This document shows positions 28,177 through 37,555 of a stretch of DNA of 64,000 nt, piece by piece. Each line of letters starts with the position of its first letter. The first letter of the stretch is position 1. This stretch comes from Planktothricoides raciborskii GIHE-MW2. Its GTDB lineage: Bacteria; Cyanobacteriota; Cyanobacteriia; Cyanobacteriales; Laspinemataceae. Where the stretch lies: NCBI RefSeq assembly GCF_040564635.1, contig NZ_CP159837.1:1367001-1431000 (forward strand). Reading direction: 5' to 3'. Both the position numbers and the translations under genes were made by a program. The notes below the pieces were generated by a model. It saw only the letters and a program-made list of their open reading frames with translations. It had not been told where the DNA came from and did no database searches.

Positions 28177-29374
28177 AACGGCACAAAAATAGTTGCTGAT
28201 CGTTTTATGGGATATAGATGAGGGAGACTTTTTTCTTCACGAAGCGGGATGCAAGCCCTACCAGCCGTAAGAGTCAATCTCACTGTAACGGATGCTATAA
28301 AAAAAGTCTAATCAAAACTGTTTGTTATCTGTTGTTTGTTATTTATTATTTGTTATTTGTTATGAGTTGGCTATTACGGGCGCCAAACGCCAGCGAATGA
28401 CAAATAACAAATGACAAATAACATTCAAAACAAGTGAAAAGTAATAGGGAATACAAGAATTATTAATCTAAATCGTGCAGTAAATTGCCACTTTCTTATA
28501 AAATAATAAAGATTATTAATCTGGTTTGCTAAAACGCTAGTGTAATGGCAACCATCTCTGAGATCCCCAGCAACAATGCTTAAGATGTTCTACAACCACT
28601 CTGAGGTAGGCAATTTACTTGCTGAACTGGGGATATTCTCGACAAGTGCAGTCAGTGAAATCTGTTGAACTTGTCGCACCTTGGCAGGGTGGATCGAGGT
28701 ATGCTTTTGTCCCATAGCTCGGATCCGTCAGTTCTGAGATCCCAGATAAATTAATGCTCTAGAGAGGGAAAATACTGCTCCTTGGTAGTACCAAAAGTCA
28801 GAAAAGCGGCTCGCAATCTGGCTGTTGTATTCTGTTAGTTCAGCCGCTAGTCAAGTTAGTTATAAGCGATCCCGATCGAATCATCTCACGTCCGGCAAGC
28901 TGATCGAGCATCTGTTGGATGAAACGCTTGTAGCTTTGGTTACGCAACCGCCCCTAGTACATCTCTAGAATGAAGGTGCTCCGCACTGCGGCTTAGGCCG
29001 CGAACGAGTTGGATGGCTCTGATCCAAACCCTAATTCCAGACCGTTTTGCTCTCCCGGATGCTGATACTCGGAAATAAGAGCGTCCATCAACCCAATCAC
29101 GCTTTTCTGCGGTGTGCAAGTCTCGAGCGAGAGTAGGGTGAAAGTCAAAGCCAACCGGCGATCTTCGGCGTTAATTTGTTCGGCAATTCTCCAGATCCAA
29201 GGAAATTATGGGGTTCTCAAGGTGGGAACCTTGCTGACGTGGGTAAGCTTGGTCATCATGGCACTAAAATTTCTGTAACTGTGCAATGCATGATGGTCAA
29301 TCATCCTAGGCATTTCAACCAGAAAGCTACCCACAAATTCAACTGCATAATCATAAAAAAGGACTGATCGCTGC
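28177..29374. other. 1.2-kb gap between divergent genes
   Basis: No intact gene was recognised. It contains ttatttgtta-type repeats (28320-28430) and a possible decayed minus-strand frame (28840-29208, listed separately). The last 170 bp is the leader of the RNase R gene. A structured RNA cannot be excluded, but no tmRNA, RNase P or 6S hallmark was found. Confidence 0.4.
28840..29208 (-). pseudogene. Possible decayed coding sequence
   Basis: One minus-strand frame reads FPWIWRIAEQINAEDRRL... then ...KSVIGLMDALISEYQHPGEQ, followed after two in-frame stops by RLRNQSYKRFIQQMLDQLAG, and ends at TGA 28840. The residue composition looks protein-like, but open stretches of about 65 codons can occur by chance. 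No family is recognised and no start is visible. Confidence 0.25.
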
Positions 29375-31762
29375 ATGGAATTTTCAATCGCTACATTACT
29401 AGCAAATTTTACCGATGATAAATTGGTGGCTCCCAAAATTTTGGAAAAAAAATTGGGATGCCACGATGATGTCAGTCAGCGCCAATTACAAATTGCTTTA
29501 GATGCTTTGGAAAAAATTGGCTTGCTGATTAAAGATAAAGGCCGCTATCGACGCAACCCAGATCAAGCACTGGTGGAGGCGAAATTACGGTGTTCCAGCA
29601 AAGGCTTTTGTTTTGCGATTCAAGACCAAGAAGGCACTGAGGATATTTATATCCGCGAGAGCAATCTGAGTAATGCTTGGAATGGCGACCGTGTATTGGT
29701 GAATATCATCAAAGAAGGCAGTCGCCGTCGTTCTCCCGAAGGCGAAGTGCGCCTAATTTTAGAACGGGCAAATCCTTCAGTTTTAGCGCGAGTCAAAAAA
29801 CAAAATACTGTTTATGAAGCCGTACCTTTGGATGACCGATTATTGTTTGATGTGATCCTCAAAGAAAACGGCATCAATCTGGAAAACGCGATCGAGTATT
29901 TAGTCCATGTGGAAATATTGCGCTATCCCCTCGGTTCCAATCCCCCAGTCGGACGAGTGGCGCAAGTCCTGGGTCTAGATGCGGAAGATGCCAACGACCT
30001 AGATATTGTCTGCTGTAAACATGATTTACCCCGCAATTTTTCCGACATTGTGGTGGAATTCACCAAGGGAATGCCGATTCAATTGCGGAAAAATGACCTC
30101 AAAGATCGGCTGGATCTGCGAGATAAATTGACCCTAAGTTTTGTCCCATTACCCTGGGGCTTAAAACTGTCCCCTGGTTCGGCCATCATCGATCATGGTT
30201 TTACTCTAGAAAAAATTAATGACTCTCATTGGCGCTTAGGGGTGCATACTTCTGACGTAGCCCATTATGTTAAACAAGAAACACCTTTAGACCGAGAAGC
30301 TCGCAAACGGGGTGTATCCGTCTATTTGGAAGACAAAGTAATTCCGATTTTCCCAGAAAGCATTTCCGTAGATCGCTGCTCTTTACTACCAGATTGTGAA
30401 CGACTAGCCCTATCGATTCTAATTACTTTGGACAATGAAGGGAAAGTTGAAGAATTTGAAATTAAAAGCACTGCCATTTCTGTAGATCATCTGGTCAGTA
30501 TTAGTGGTGACAGCGCCGAATTCAATGGGAATTCTCAGGGTGAAGCGCCTAAATGGGTGGAAATTAAATCAATTAACACCACTCGACCAACGGAACATGA
30601 CTTATCCCCCCCTGCCCTAGAAATGTTGGCGCAGTTGTCTGAATTAGCGCAAAAGGTTCGCCTCCAGCGGCAAGCCCGAGGTGGGTTTGAACTGAATCAA
30701 CCCCTGAATCAATATGGCATTAGTCCTTCTCCTTATGATGAGGAAGGGATTATGGGGGCATTAAGTCAGATTGGGATGTCCGGGCCGCAAGGGATGATCT
30801 GTGAGTTGACCATTTTGGCCAATCAACTGGTGGCATCTCATTTAAAGGAACTCTCAATTCCGGCGATTTACCAAATTCAGTCCGCCCCAGATCCAGAAGA
30901 GGTGGAAGAAATTGCGAAACTAGCGATCCAGATGGGGGTGGAACTTCAGATAGAAAATCCAGAGGCGGTGAGCCCTCGCGATTACCAACAGTTTACCAAG
31001 TTGTTGGGCAAATCCACTAATGAGCGGGTTTTGACTTATTTGTTAGAGTCCAGTCTCAAGGCTCCGATGTATAGCATGAATCCAGCCCCCCATTTTGGTC
31101 TGGCTTTGGATAGCTATTTGCACTGCACTTCCCCTCTGCGTCGTTATCAGGATTTGATGGTGCAACGAGTTCTATATGTTGTGTTTGAATCAGGGCGCGA
31201 TCGCAAATCAACCCGTGCCAAAGAACGAATCAATCTGCACCATAGTAATTGCCACGGTCAAATTACCTGGAATGTCCTAGCCCCAGATGTGCAGAATGAA
31301 TTAGAAAGTGAGTTGGCTGGAGTCGTCAACCATTTGACCGATCGCACCAGATTAACTCAGGAAGCAGAAGCGGATCTACAAGGATTGAAAAAAGCCGCCC
31401 TAATGAAAAAACGCACTGGGGAAATTTTCTCTGGGTTAATTACCGGGGTGCAGTCTTACGGCTTCTTTGTGGAAATTGAATTAGAAGGTTCAAATGGTTT
31501 CCCCATTCGTCTCGAAGGACTCGTTCATGTGTCTTCCTTGAAAGATGACTGGTATGAATATCGTTCTCGACAACAAACCCTTGTCGGTCGCAAGAACCGC
31601 AAGCAATATCGCTTGGGCGATCAGGTGGAAGTCGAGGTTAAAAGTGTGGATTACTATCGTCAACAAATTGACTTAGTAGCTGTTGGTGGTGGCAGTACCG
31701 CCAGCATGGATTATGAACCGGATGAGCCTTATTACAATGATGATGAGTATCAAAGATATTAA
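29375..31762 (+). CDS. rnr: RNase R/RNase II-family 3'-5' exoribonuclease
   Basis: Hydrolytic 3'-5' RNA degradation. The N-terminal winged-helix/cold-shock part occupies residues 1-240. The RNB catalytic domain (about 250-600) contains HWRLGVHTSDVAHYVKQ with the metal-binding aspartate, REARKRGVSVYLEDKVIP and the C-terminal catalytic arginines (CTSPLRRYQDLMVQR). An S1 domain at about 685-770 (TGEIFSGLITGVQSYGFFVEI) is followed by an acidic tail. At 795 aa it is RNase R-sized. GGA lies 14 bp before ATG. Confidence 0.93.
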   Translation: MEFSIATLLANFTDDKLVAPKILEKKLGCHDDVSQRQLQIALDALEKIGLLIKDKGRYRRNPDQALVEAKLRCSSKGFCFAIQDQEGTEDIYIRESNLSNAWNGDRVLVNIIKEGSRRRSPEGEVRLILERANPSVLARVKKQNTVYEAVPLDDRLLFDVILKENGINLENAIEYLVHVEILRYPLGSNPPVGRVAQVLGLDAEDANDLDIVCCKHDLPRNFSDIVVEFTKGMPIQLRKNDLKDRLDLRDKLTLSFVPLPWGLKLSPGSAIIDHGFTLEKINDSHWRLGVHTSDVAHYVKQETPLDREARKRGVSVYLEDKVIPIFPESISVDRCSLLPDCERLALSILITLDNEGKVEEFEIKSTAISVDHLVSISGDSAEFNGNSQGEAPKWVEIKSINTTRPTEHDLSPPALEMLAQLSELAQKVRLQRQARGGFELNQPLNQYGISPSPYDEEGIMGALSQIGMSGPQGMICELTILANQLVASHLKELSIPAIYQIQSAPDPEEVEEIAKLAIQMGVELQIENPEAVSPRDYQQFTKLLGKSTNERVLTYLLESSLKAPMYSMNPAPHFGLALDSYLHCTSPLRRYQDLMVQRVLYVVFESGRDRKSTRAKERINLHHSNCHGQITWNVLAPDVQNELESELAGVVNHLTDRTRLTQEAEADLQGLKKAALMKKRTGEIFSGLITGVQSYGFFVEIELEGSNGFPIRLEGLVHVSSLKDDWYEYRSRQQTLVGRKNRKQYRLGDQVEVEVKSVDYYRQQIDLVAVGGGSTASMDYEPDEPYYNDDEYQRY

Positions 31763-31812
31763 TCTTTGATTATAGCACTTTGCGGAGTTATGAAGTACAG
31801 AAAAAACCTGTC

Positions 31813-31832
31813 ATTCCCGCGCAGGCGGGAAT
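31813..31832. repeat. REP-like palindrome, copy 1
   Basis: ATTCCCGC-GCAG-GCGGGAAT, an 8-bp stem with a 4-nt loop. The same stem with GAAG or CTTC in the loop occurs at 32748-32767 and 38017-38036. Confidence 0.75.
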
Positions 31833-31898
31833 CCAAAAAACCTCTGTACTTCATCCAATAAAAACCGCGATAATCTTTGATTGATTGGTCTTTATAAC

Positions 31899-32150
31899 TT
31901 AAGAAACCCGGTTTCCGCTGTTGGGAGAAAGAAACCGGGTTTCTGTTGTTGGGGCAAAGAAACCCGGTTTCTGTTGTTGGGGCAAAGAAACCGGGTTTCT
32001 TCTGTGAATATCACGAGTTATCTGTGGGAAGCGAAAAAGAAACCCGGTTTCTGGGGTTCTGGGGCTGACTGTTGGGGCAAAGAAACCGGGTTTCTTTTGT
32101 GAATATCACGAGTTATCTGTGAGAAGCGAAAAAGAAACCCGGTTTCTGGG
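31899..32150. repeat. AGAAACCCGGTTTCT palindrome array A
   Basis: About seven copies of AGAAACCCGGTTTCT or its complement are spaced by ctgttgggg(c)aaag and by gaatatcacgagttatctgtg. The alternating orientation lets neighbouring units fold into long hairpins. It lies downstream of the RNase R gene. Confidence 0.85.
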
Positions 32151-32266
32151 GGCGGCTGACTACTAGGCAGTAAATTGGTGATTTTAACTGATAACTTATG
32201 TGCCGAAATGCGCGGGCCCTAGTTTAGGCAATAGCAAATTGCTGTAACCTATGGGGTGGAAAGAAA

Positions 32267-32425
32267 TTAATCACGGGCTAACCACCAAATTAATGCCCCA
32301 GCAGCCCCAACAGCTAATGCGACGGGTGCTGCTAAGGCCACAAATGGACTAATAGCCACTGCCCCAACTGTTCCCGCTGCGGTAGTCACAGTCGCAATTC
32401 CAAGACCGCCAGTAGTAGCAATAGT
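32267..32425 (-). pseudogene. Truncated hydrophobic Gly/Ala-rich protein
   Basis: A minus-strand frame encodes about 53 residues, TIATTGGLGIATVTTAAGTV followed by GAVAISPFVALAAPVALAVG and a final AAGALIWWLARD, then TAA. It has two hydrophobic segments with glycine-zipper spacing. Its 5' end runs into the 37-bp palindrome at 32426 and no start codon is found, so it looks cut off by an insertion or deletion. It may be the C-terminus of a membrane-active small protein. Confidence 0.45.
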
Positions 32426-32462
32426 ATGATCCTTAAAAAAATGACATTTTTTTAAGGATCAT
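32426..32462. repeat. 37-bp near-perfect palindrome
   Basis: 18-bp perfect arms (32426-32443 and 32445-32462; core GATCCTTAAAAAAATG) flank a single A. It abuts the broken hydrophobic frame and could be joined transposon ends or a strong hairpin. Confidence 0.8.
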
Positions 32463-32747
32463 TAATGCTTGAAATGGTATAATTATTTTGTATGTTCAAT
32501 TAAAATAATAAGTCATTTTTAGCGCAAAATTTAGTAGTAATCTGAGTTGAAACCAGGAGATAATTTTGCCGTTAAATTTGTATGAAGCAGAAATTAACAA
32601 AAATTGTGCCTTGTAAATAAATGTAACATTATCTAAATAAATATTACTAACTTGTTCTTGGGCATAATTTTTATTATCATTATCTAGGATAGTAAGTAGA
32701 CGGGCAGAAATAAATGCACCACAGACCATACCAGAAGAAAAACTGTC

Positions 32748-32767
32748 ATTCCCGCGAAGGCGGGAAT
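32748..32767. repeat. REP-like palindrome, copy 2
   Basis: ATTCCCGC-GAAG-GCGGGAAT. The region 32463-32747 is AT-rich with no convincing gene; a minus-strand frame starting inside this palindrome is judged spurious. Confidence 0.75.
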
Positions 32768-32848
32768 CCAAAGCCTATCGGCGGAGAACGAAAAGTGCAA
32801 TTAATTATGTTCACCTACTTAGTATTTTCTGATATATAATTTAAGATC

Positions 32849-33283
32849 ATGGAACCTATATTAGCAGCAGCGTTAGCACTAGGAACAGTCGTCGGCACAA
32901 AAGCCTTAGAAAAAACAGGTGAGGGAATTGGTGAGGCTCTCGTTAAAAAAACTAAAGATTTTTTAACAAATCTTAAGCGAGAAAGTCCTACTACTGTAAC
33001 GGCGATCGTTGAACATACACCCAATCAGCCGTTAAACTATAGTCAAATCATTCCCGCGATTCAAGCCGCAGCCGAAAAACAACCAGAATTAATGGCACAA
33101 ATTGAAGAGTTAGCAGCATTAGGGCAAAAGGAACCAAAACTTATGCCCTATATTCAAGAGGCACAACAATCGAATTATCAAAAATCTATTGTGAATCAAA
33201 TGCGTGATAATTACGGTGTCATTGCTGAAAAAATTGATAAAAATGTGCAGATTAATAACGTTGAAGGTGATGTGCATATTTAG
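32849..33283 (+). CDS. Putative NLR-associated effector with C-terminal amyloid-like motif
   Basis: A 144-aa protein. Residues 1-45 (ILAAALALGTVVGTKALEKT...) form an Ala/Gly-rich hydrophobic to amphipathic helix region suited to membrane insertion. Residues 50-115 are helical (IQAAAEKQPELMAQIEELAA). The last 25 residues, DNYGVIAEKI-DKNVQINN-VEGDVHI, match the first 25 of the next protein at about 16 positions. C-terminal motifs shared with a neighbouring NLR's N-terminus are the hallmark of bacterial amyloid signalling sequences. The effector domain could be Bell/HeLo-like; that is an inference. No ribosome binding site is obvious. It lies 65 bp upstream of the NACHT gene, probably in the same transcript. 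Confidence 0.72.
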   Translation: MEPILAAALALGTVVGTKALEKTGEGIGEALVKKTKDFLTNLKRESPTTVTAIVEHTPNQPLNYSQIIPAIQAAAEKQPELMAQIEELAALGQKEPKLMPYIQEAQQSNYQKSIVNQMRDNYGVIAEKIDKNVQINNVEGDVHI

Positions 33284-33348
33284 AGAGAATAACCTGAATA
33301 TTGACCGTAGTGGCTCAATGTTAATTGCTACCTAGTAACTGTAACTCT

Positions 33349-36300
33349 ATGAATGATAATTACGGGGTTAACGCTGAAAATATTGGGACAAATGTTCTCA
33401 TCCAAAAGGTTGAAGGCGGTGTAACAATAGGTGGCACACCGGAAACTACACCAAAACCTATTGATATTAACTGGCGCGAAGTCTCTCAAAACGCATTAGC
33501 AGAAAGACAAAAACTCACCACCAATCCCCTCACTACGGGTGAAGGGGTAGAATTTACTTTTGATGATATTTATGTGCCTCTGGGATTGGTGGAAAAGGTA
33601 AAGAAAGAAAAACGCCCTGGGGAGGTTTCGCCAGAGGAAGGTTCCCAATTTTATCAGCCAGAAAGACTAAAACAAGAGAAAGAAGAGAAAGAAAAGGAAG
33701 AACAGAAGAAAGAATATGAAGAAGTCATTCGCACTTATAAAAATGATGAGTTTTTCGCCCAAGTGCTGAAACAGGGGCAAAGTCCCAAAAGTCAAGGGCG
33801 CAGGTTAGCGGTGACAGGGGAACCGGGGGCGGGGAAAACCACCCTATTACAGAAAATAGCCCAATGGGTAGCCGCAGAGACAGAGCGGGATGTGGCAATT
33901 TGGGTGTCTTTGGCTGATTTGCAGGGGCGAAGTGTTGAGGATTACCTACGGCAAAAGTGGCTCAAGGATGCTCGGCGTGTGCGGGTAACGCCGGAAATGG
34001 AAGATGCACTAATATCGCTGTTTAACAGTGGGCGAGTGTGGCTGTTGCTGGATGGGGTGGATGAAATGGGGGGTAGCAACCCCCTGGCGACGGTGGCGAA
34101 TCAGATTAGCGGTTGGGTTGCTTCGGCGCGAGTGGTGGTGACTTGTCGCCAGAATGTGTGGGATGCGGGGAAAAATGCTCTGGAAGGTTTTGATGTTTAT
34201 CGCAATCTCGATTTTGACTACCCGGAGGGGGTGGGGCAATTTATTCATGGCTGGTTTGCGCGTCACCCAGAGTTAGGGGAGCGGTTGCTGGCAGAATTAG
34301 CCCAAGCTGGAAAAGAGCGGATTCGGGATACGGTGCGAAATCCCCTGCGGTTGGCGCTGTTGTGTCGCGCTTGGCAAAATCGCCAGGGGAGTTTACCGGA
34401 AACCAAGGCGGGGCTTTATGGGCAGTTTGCGGAGGCGCTGTATGACTGGAAGCAGGAGGCTTTTCCCACGACTTCCCAGCAGCGACGGGATTTAAATGCA
34501 GCTTTGGGCAGGTTGGGGTTGCGGGGGATGGAGCAATCAGAGTCTCGGTTTCGGTTAAGGGAAGGTTTGGTAACGGAGGTTTTGGGAGAAAAAGATGAGC
34601 CGTTGTGTCAGTTGGCGTTGCAGTTGGGTTGGATTAATCGGGTGGGAGTGGCGGTGGAAAATACCGATGAGCGGGTTTATGCCTTTTATCATCCCACGTT
34701 TCAGGAGTATTTTGCGGCGTTGGCGGTGGATGATTGGGGTTATTTTTTGCATCATGTACCGGATAATCCGAGTTTGGGAACTTATCGGATTTTTGAGAAG
34801 CAGTGGAAAGAGGTGATTTTGCTGTGGTTTGGGCGGGGGGATGTGCAGAAGGAGAAGAAAGAGGCGTTTCTTGAAAAGTTGGTGAATTTTGATGATGGTT
34901 GTGGGGATTGGCATCATCAGAAAGTCGATAAAGGTTTCTATGAATATCGTGCTTATTTTTTGGCGGCGGCAATAGTTCCTGAGTTTAAGGAGAGTGGTTT
35001 TGCTGATGCAATTGTTAGTCAAATTGTTAAAAATTGCGTTAGTTATCTGTATTCAATTAAAACAGGAGCCAACGCAGTATTAGTAGAAACTGATAGATCA
35101 AGGGCAATCAATCGCTTAATCCGACTCCTTGGTGAAACTTCTGATAAAGATACCCGTAGGAGAGTTGCCGATATTTTAGGTAAAATCGCCGTGGGGAATG
35201 AGGGGGCTATCAATCGGTTCATCCAACTACTTGATGAAACTTCTGATTATTCTACCCGTGAGAGAGTTGCCGATATTTTGGGTAATATCGCGGTGGGAAA
35301 TGAGGGGGCTATCAATCGTTTAATCCAACTGCTTGATGAAACTTCTGATGAATCTACCCGTGAGAGTGTTGCCGAAAGTTTGGGTAATATCGCGGTGGGG
35401 AATGAGGGGGCTATCAATCGTTTAATCCGACTGCTTGATGAAACTTCTGATCAATACTATAACCAGGGAATAGTTGCCGAAAGTTTGGGTAATATCGCTG
35501 TGGGAAATGAGGGGGCAATCAATCGTTTAATACAACTCATTGATAAAAATTTTTATAAATATACCCGTGGGAATGTTGCCAATATTTTTGGTAAAATTGC
35601 GGTGGAAAATCAGGAGGCAATCAATCGGTTACTCCGACTGTTTGATGAAACTTCTGATGAATCTACCCGTTGGATAGTTGCCGAAAGTTTGGGTAAAATC
35701 GCCGTGGGGAATGAGGGGGCAATCAATCGTTTAATCCAACTGCTTGATGAAACTTTTGATAAAGATATCCGTGGGAAAGTTGCCGATATTTTGGGTAAAA
35801 TCGCCGTGGGGAATGAGGGGGCAATCAACCGGTTAATCCAACTAATGAATGACAAAGATTATCATAAATATACCCGTTGGGAATTTGTACAAGAGATTTT
35901 GGGTAAAATTGCGGTGGGGAATGAGGGGGCAATCAATCGGTTAATCCAACTACTTGATGAAACTTATAATGAAGGTATCCGTGGTCGTGCTGCCCATATT
36001 TTGGGTGATATTGCGGTGGGGAATGAGGGGGCAATCAATCGGTTAATCCAACTACTTGATGAAACTTCTGATAAAGATACCCGGAGTAAAGTTACCTATA
36101 TTTTGTGTCAAATTGCGGTGGGAAATGAGGGGGCAATTAATCGGTTAATCCAACTACTTCATGAAACTTCTGATAATTTTTATTCATCGGATAATTTTTA
36201 TTCAATTTATTGGATTCCCTATATTTTGGGTAAAATTATTCGGGTAGGAGAACATAGACTCTATATTTTAATCCAATTTATAAATGAAAGTTCTGATAAA

Positions 36301-37203
36301 TATATACGGCGCAAAATTGCCGAAACATTGAATAAATTTGCCCCAATAAATGATCTAATAATTAATCAGTTAATCGAGCATTTATATATTGAAGATTTTT
36401 TTTCCCAAGCATACGATATTGAAGAATTTGCCCATATATATTTTTATGGTGAAGAAAATGAGGGGTTAATTGCGGCTATAAATGAGGGAAAAATCAATCG
36501 TTTAATCCAACTACTTGATGAAACTTCTGATAAATCTACCCGTTGGATAGTTGCCGATGATTTGGGTAAAATTGCGGTGAAAAATGAGGGGGCAATTAAT
36601 CGTTTAATCCAACTACTTGATGAAACTTTTGATGAATATACTCGTGGTATAGTTGCCGAAAGTTTAGGTAAAATCGCGGTGGGGAATGAGGGGGCAATCA
36701 ATCGGTTAATCCAACTACTTGATGAAACTTCTGATGAATATACTCGTGGTATAGTTGCCGAAAGTTTAGGTAAAATCGCTGTGGGGAATGAGGGGGCTAT
36801 CAATCGGTTAATCCAACTACTTGATGAAACTTCTGATGAAGATACCCGTCAGAGTTTTGCCGAAAGTTTTGGTAATATAGCGGTGGGAAATGAGGGGGCT
36901 ATCAATCGGTTAATCCAACTACTTGATGAAACTTCTGATGAAGATACCCAGAGGATAGTTGCCGATAGTTTGGGTAAAATTATCCAGACCAAACAACAAT
37001 ATTACCAAGTAGTTTTTGGACTAAAACACAACTTCAATGATGAAATTTGCCAAAATAACTTTGACCTTTACGAAAGATCCTACAATTTGATTTGGCGATA
37101 CGCCCAAAACCTCACTTACCCAGAATTTTATACAGCATGGCATCAAACACCCAATAACTTCTGGCAAAAGCTATGGCAATACTTAAACCGTCCAATATTT
37201 TAA
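33349..37203 (+). CDS. NACHT-domain NLR-like NTPase with HEAT-like repeats
   Basis: The start is ATG 33349 (MNDNYGV); a TTG at 33325 adds eight residues. Residues 1-30 carry the motif shared with the upstream effector and residues 90-130 are a charged Lys/Glu coiled coil. The NACHT NTPase has Walker A GEPGAGKTT at 157-165, Walker B LLLDGVDE at 232-239 and a sensor region VVVTCRQNVWD. Winged-helix-like sequence runs to about 480. About 18 repeats of 34 residues (NRLIQLLDETSDESTRESVA...) span about 585-1210, many nearly identical in DNA. It ends at a TAA after NRPIF, beyond which the same frame stays open (see 37204). Predicted ligand-triggered oligomerisation would template the effector. A defence or regulated cell-death role is inferred. 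Confidence 0.88.
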   Translation: MNDNYGVNAENIGTNVLIQKVEGGVTIGGTPETTPKPIDINWREVSQNALAERQKLTTNPLTTGEGVEFTFDDIYVPLGLVEKVKKEKRPGEVSPEEGSQFYQPERLKQEKEEKEKEEQKKEYEEVIRTYKNDEFFAQVLKQGQSPKSQGRRLAVTGEPGAGKTTLLQKIAQWVAAETERDVAIWVSLADLQGRSVEDYLRQKWLKDARRVRVTPEMEDALISLFNSGRVWLLLDGVDEMGGSNPLATVANQISGWVASARVVVTCRQNVWDAGKNALEGFDVYRNLDFDYPEGVGQFIHGWFARHPELGERLLAELAQAGKERIRDTVRNPLRLALLCRAWQNRQGSLPETKAGLYGQFAEALYDWKQEAFPTTSQQRRDLNAALGRLGLRGMEQSESRFRLREGLVTEVLGEKDEPLCQLALQLGWINRVGVAVENTDERVYAFYHPTFQEYFAALAVDDWGYFLHHVPDNPSLGTYRIFEKQWKEVILLWFGRGDVQKEKKEAFLEKLVNFDDGCGDWHHQKVDKGFYEYRAYFLAAAIVPEFKESGFADAIVSQIVKNCVSYLYSIKTGANAVLVETDRSRAINRLIRLLGETSDKDTRRRVADILGKIAVGNEGAINRFIQLLDETSDYSTRERVADILGNIAVGNEGAINRLIQLLDETSDESTRESVAESLGNIAVGNEGAINRLIRLLDETSDQYYNQGIVAESLGNIAVGNEGAINRLIQLIDKNFYKYTRGNVANIFGKIAVENQEAINRLLRLFDETSDESTRWIVAESLGKIAVGNEGAINRLIQLLDETFDKDIRGKVADILGKIAVGNEGAINRLIQLMNDKDYHKYTRWEFVQEILGKIAVGNEGAINRLIQLLDETYNEGIRGRAAHILGDIAVGNEGAINRLIQLLDETSDKDTRSKVTYILCQIAVGNEGAINRLIQLLHETSDNFYSSDNFYSIYWIPYILGKIIRVGEHRLYILIQFINESSDKYIRRKIAETLNKFAPINDLIINQLIEHLYIEDFFSQAYDIEEFAHIYFYGEENEGLIAAINEGKINRLIQLLDETSDKSTRWIVADDLGKIAVKNEGAINRLIQLLDETFDEYTRGIVAESLGKIAVGNEGAINRLIQLLDETSDEYTRGIVAESLGKIAVGNEGAINRLIQLLDETSDEDTRQSFAESFGNIAVGNEGAINRLIQLLDETSDEDTQRIVADSLGKIIQTKQQYYQVVFGLKHNFNDEICQNNFDLYERSYNLIWRYAQNLTYPEFYTAWHQTPNNFWQKLWQYLNRPIF

Positions 37204-37554
37204 TCCCTAGCCGATGAAACAGACACCAGCGCCATTTGTCAAGAACTTTGCACCCTAATTTACTCCCTCGCACTCCCCGATACAGACATCCCCCCTGTCA
37301 GCAACTTTGCCCAACTCAAACAACAGATTCTCACCGTAAAAAAACAACTGCAAAAACGCCACCTTGCCCTAATTTTCCATAACTGTAAACCTCATCCCCC
37401 ACTCCTCACCTGCTGTCGCAAAATTGCCGATGCTAAACTGGGTTTACACATCCTCTGGATAACCGATGAACCCCTAGAAGAACCTTTACGCGGGTTTCCC
37501 CCCAATCAGGATAATTTATTAGGGGCGATGCAAAGTTGGATTTCGGAATTTTAG
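37204..37554 (+). pseudogene. Detached C-terminal domain of the NACHT protein
   Basis: 116 codons continue in exactly the NLR frame after its TAA: SLADETDTSAICQELCTLIY, then later RHLALIFHNCKPHPPLLTCC and HILWITDEPLEEPLRGFPPN, to TAG at 37552. This Cys/His-containing sequence resembles the C-terminal domain seen at the end of other cyanobacterial NACHT proteins. No start codon or ribosome binding site is seen. The simplest reading is that a nonsense mutation removed it from the NLR. Confidence 0.7.
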
Positions 37555-37555
37555 G

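Noticed and set aside
32496-32771. 91-codon minus-strand frame beginning MDSRLRGND
   Set aside because: Its start is translation of a REP-like palindrome, a known source of spurious SRLRGND peptides, and the rest is AT-rich with no recognisable domain.
34555-35022. 155-codon minus-strand frame inside the NACHT gene
   Set aside because: Antisense shadow of the plus-strand NACHT coding region; the peptide is low-complexity and lacks homology.
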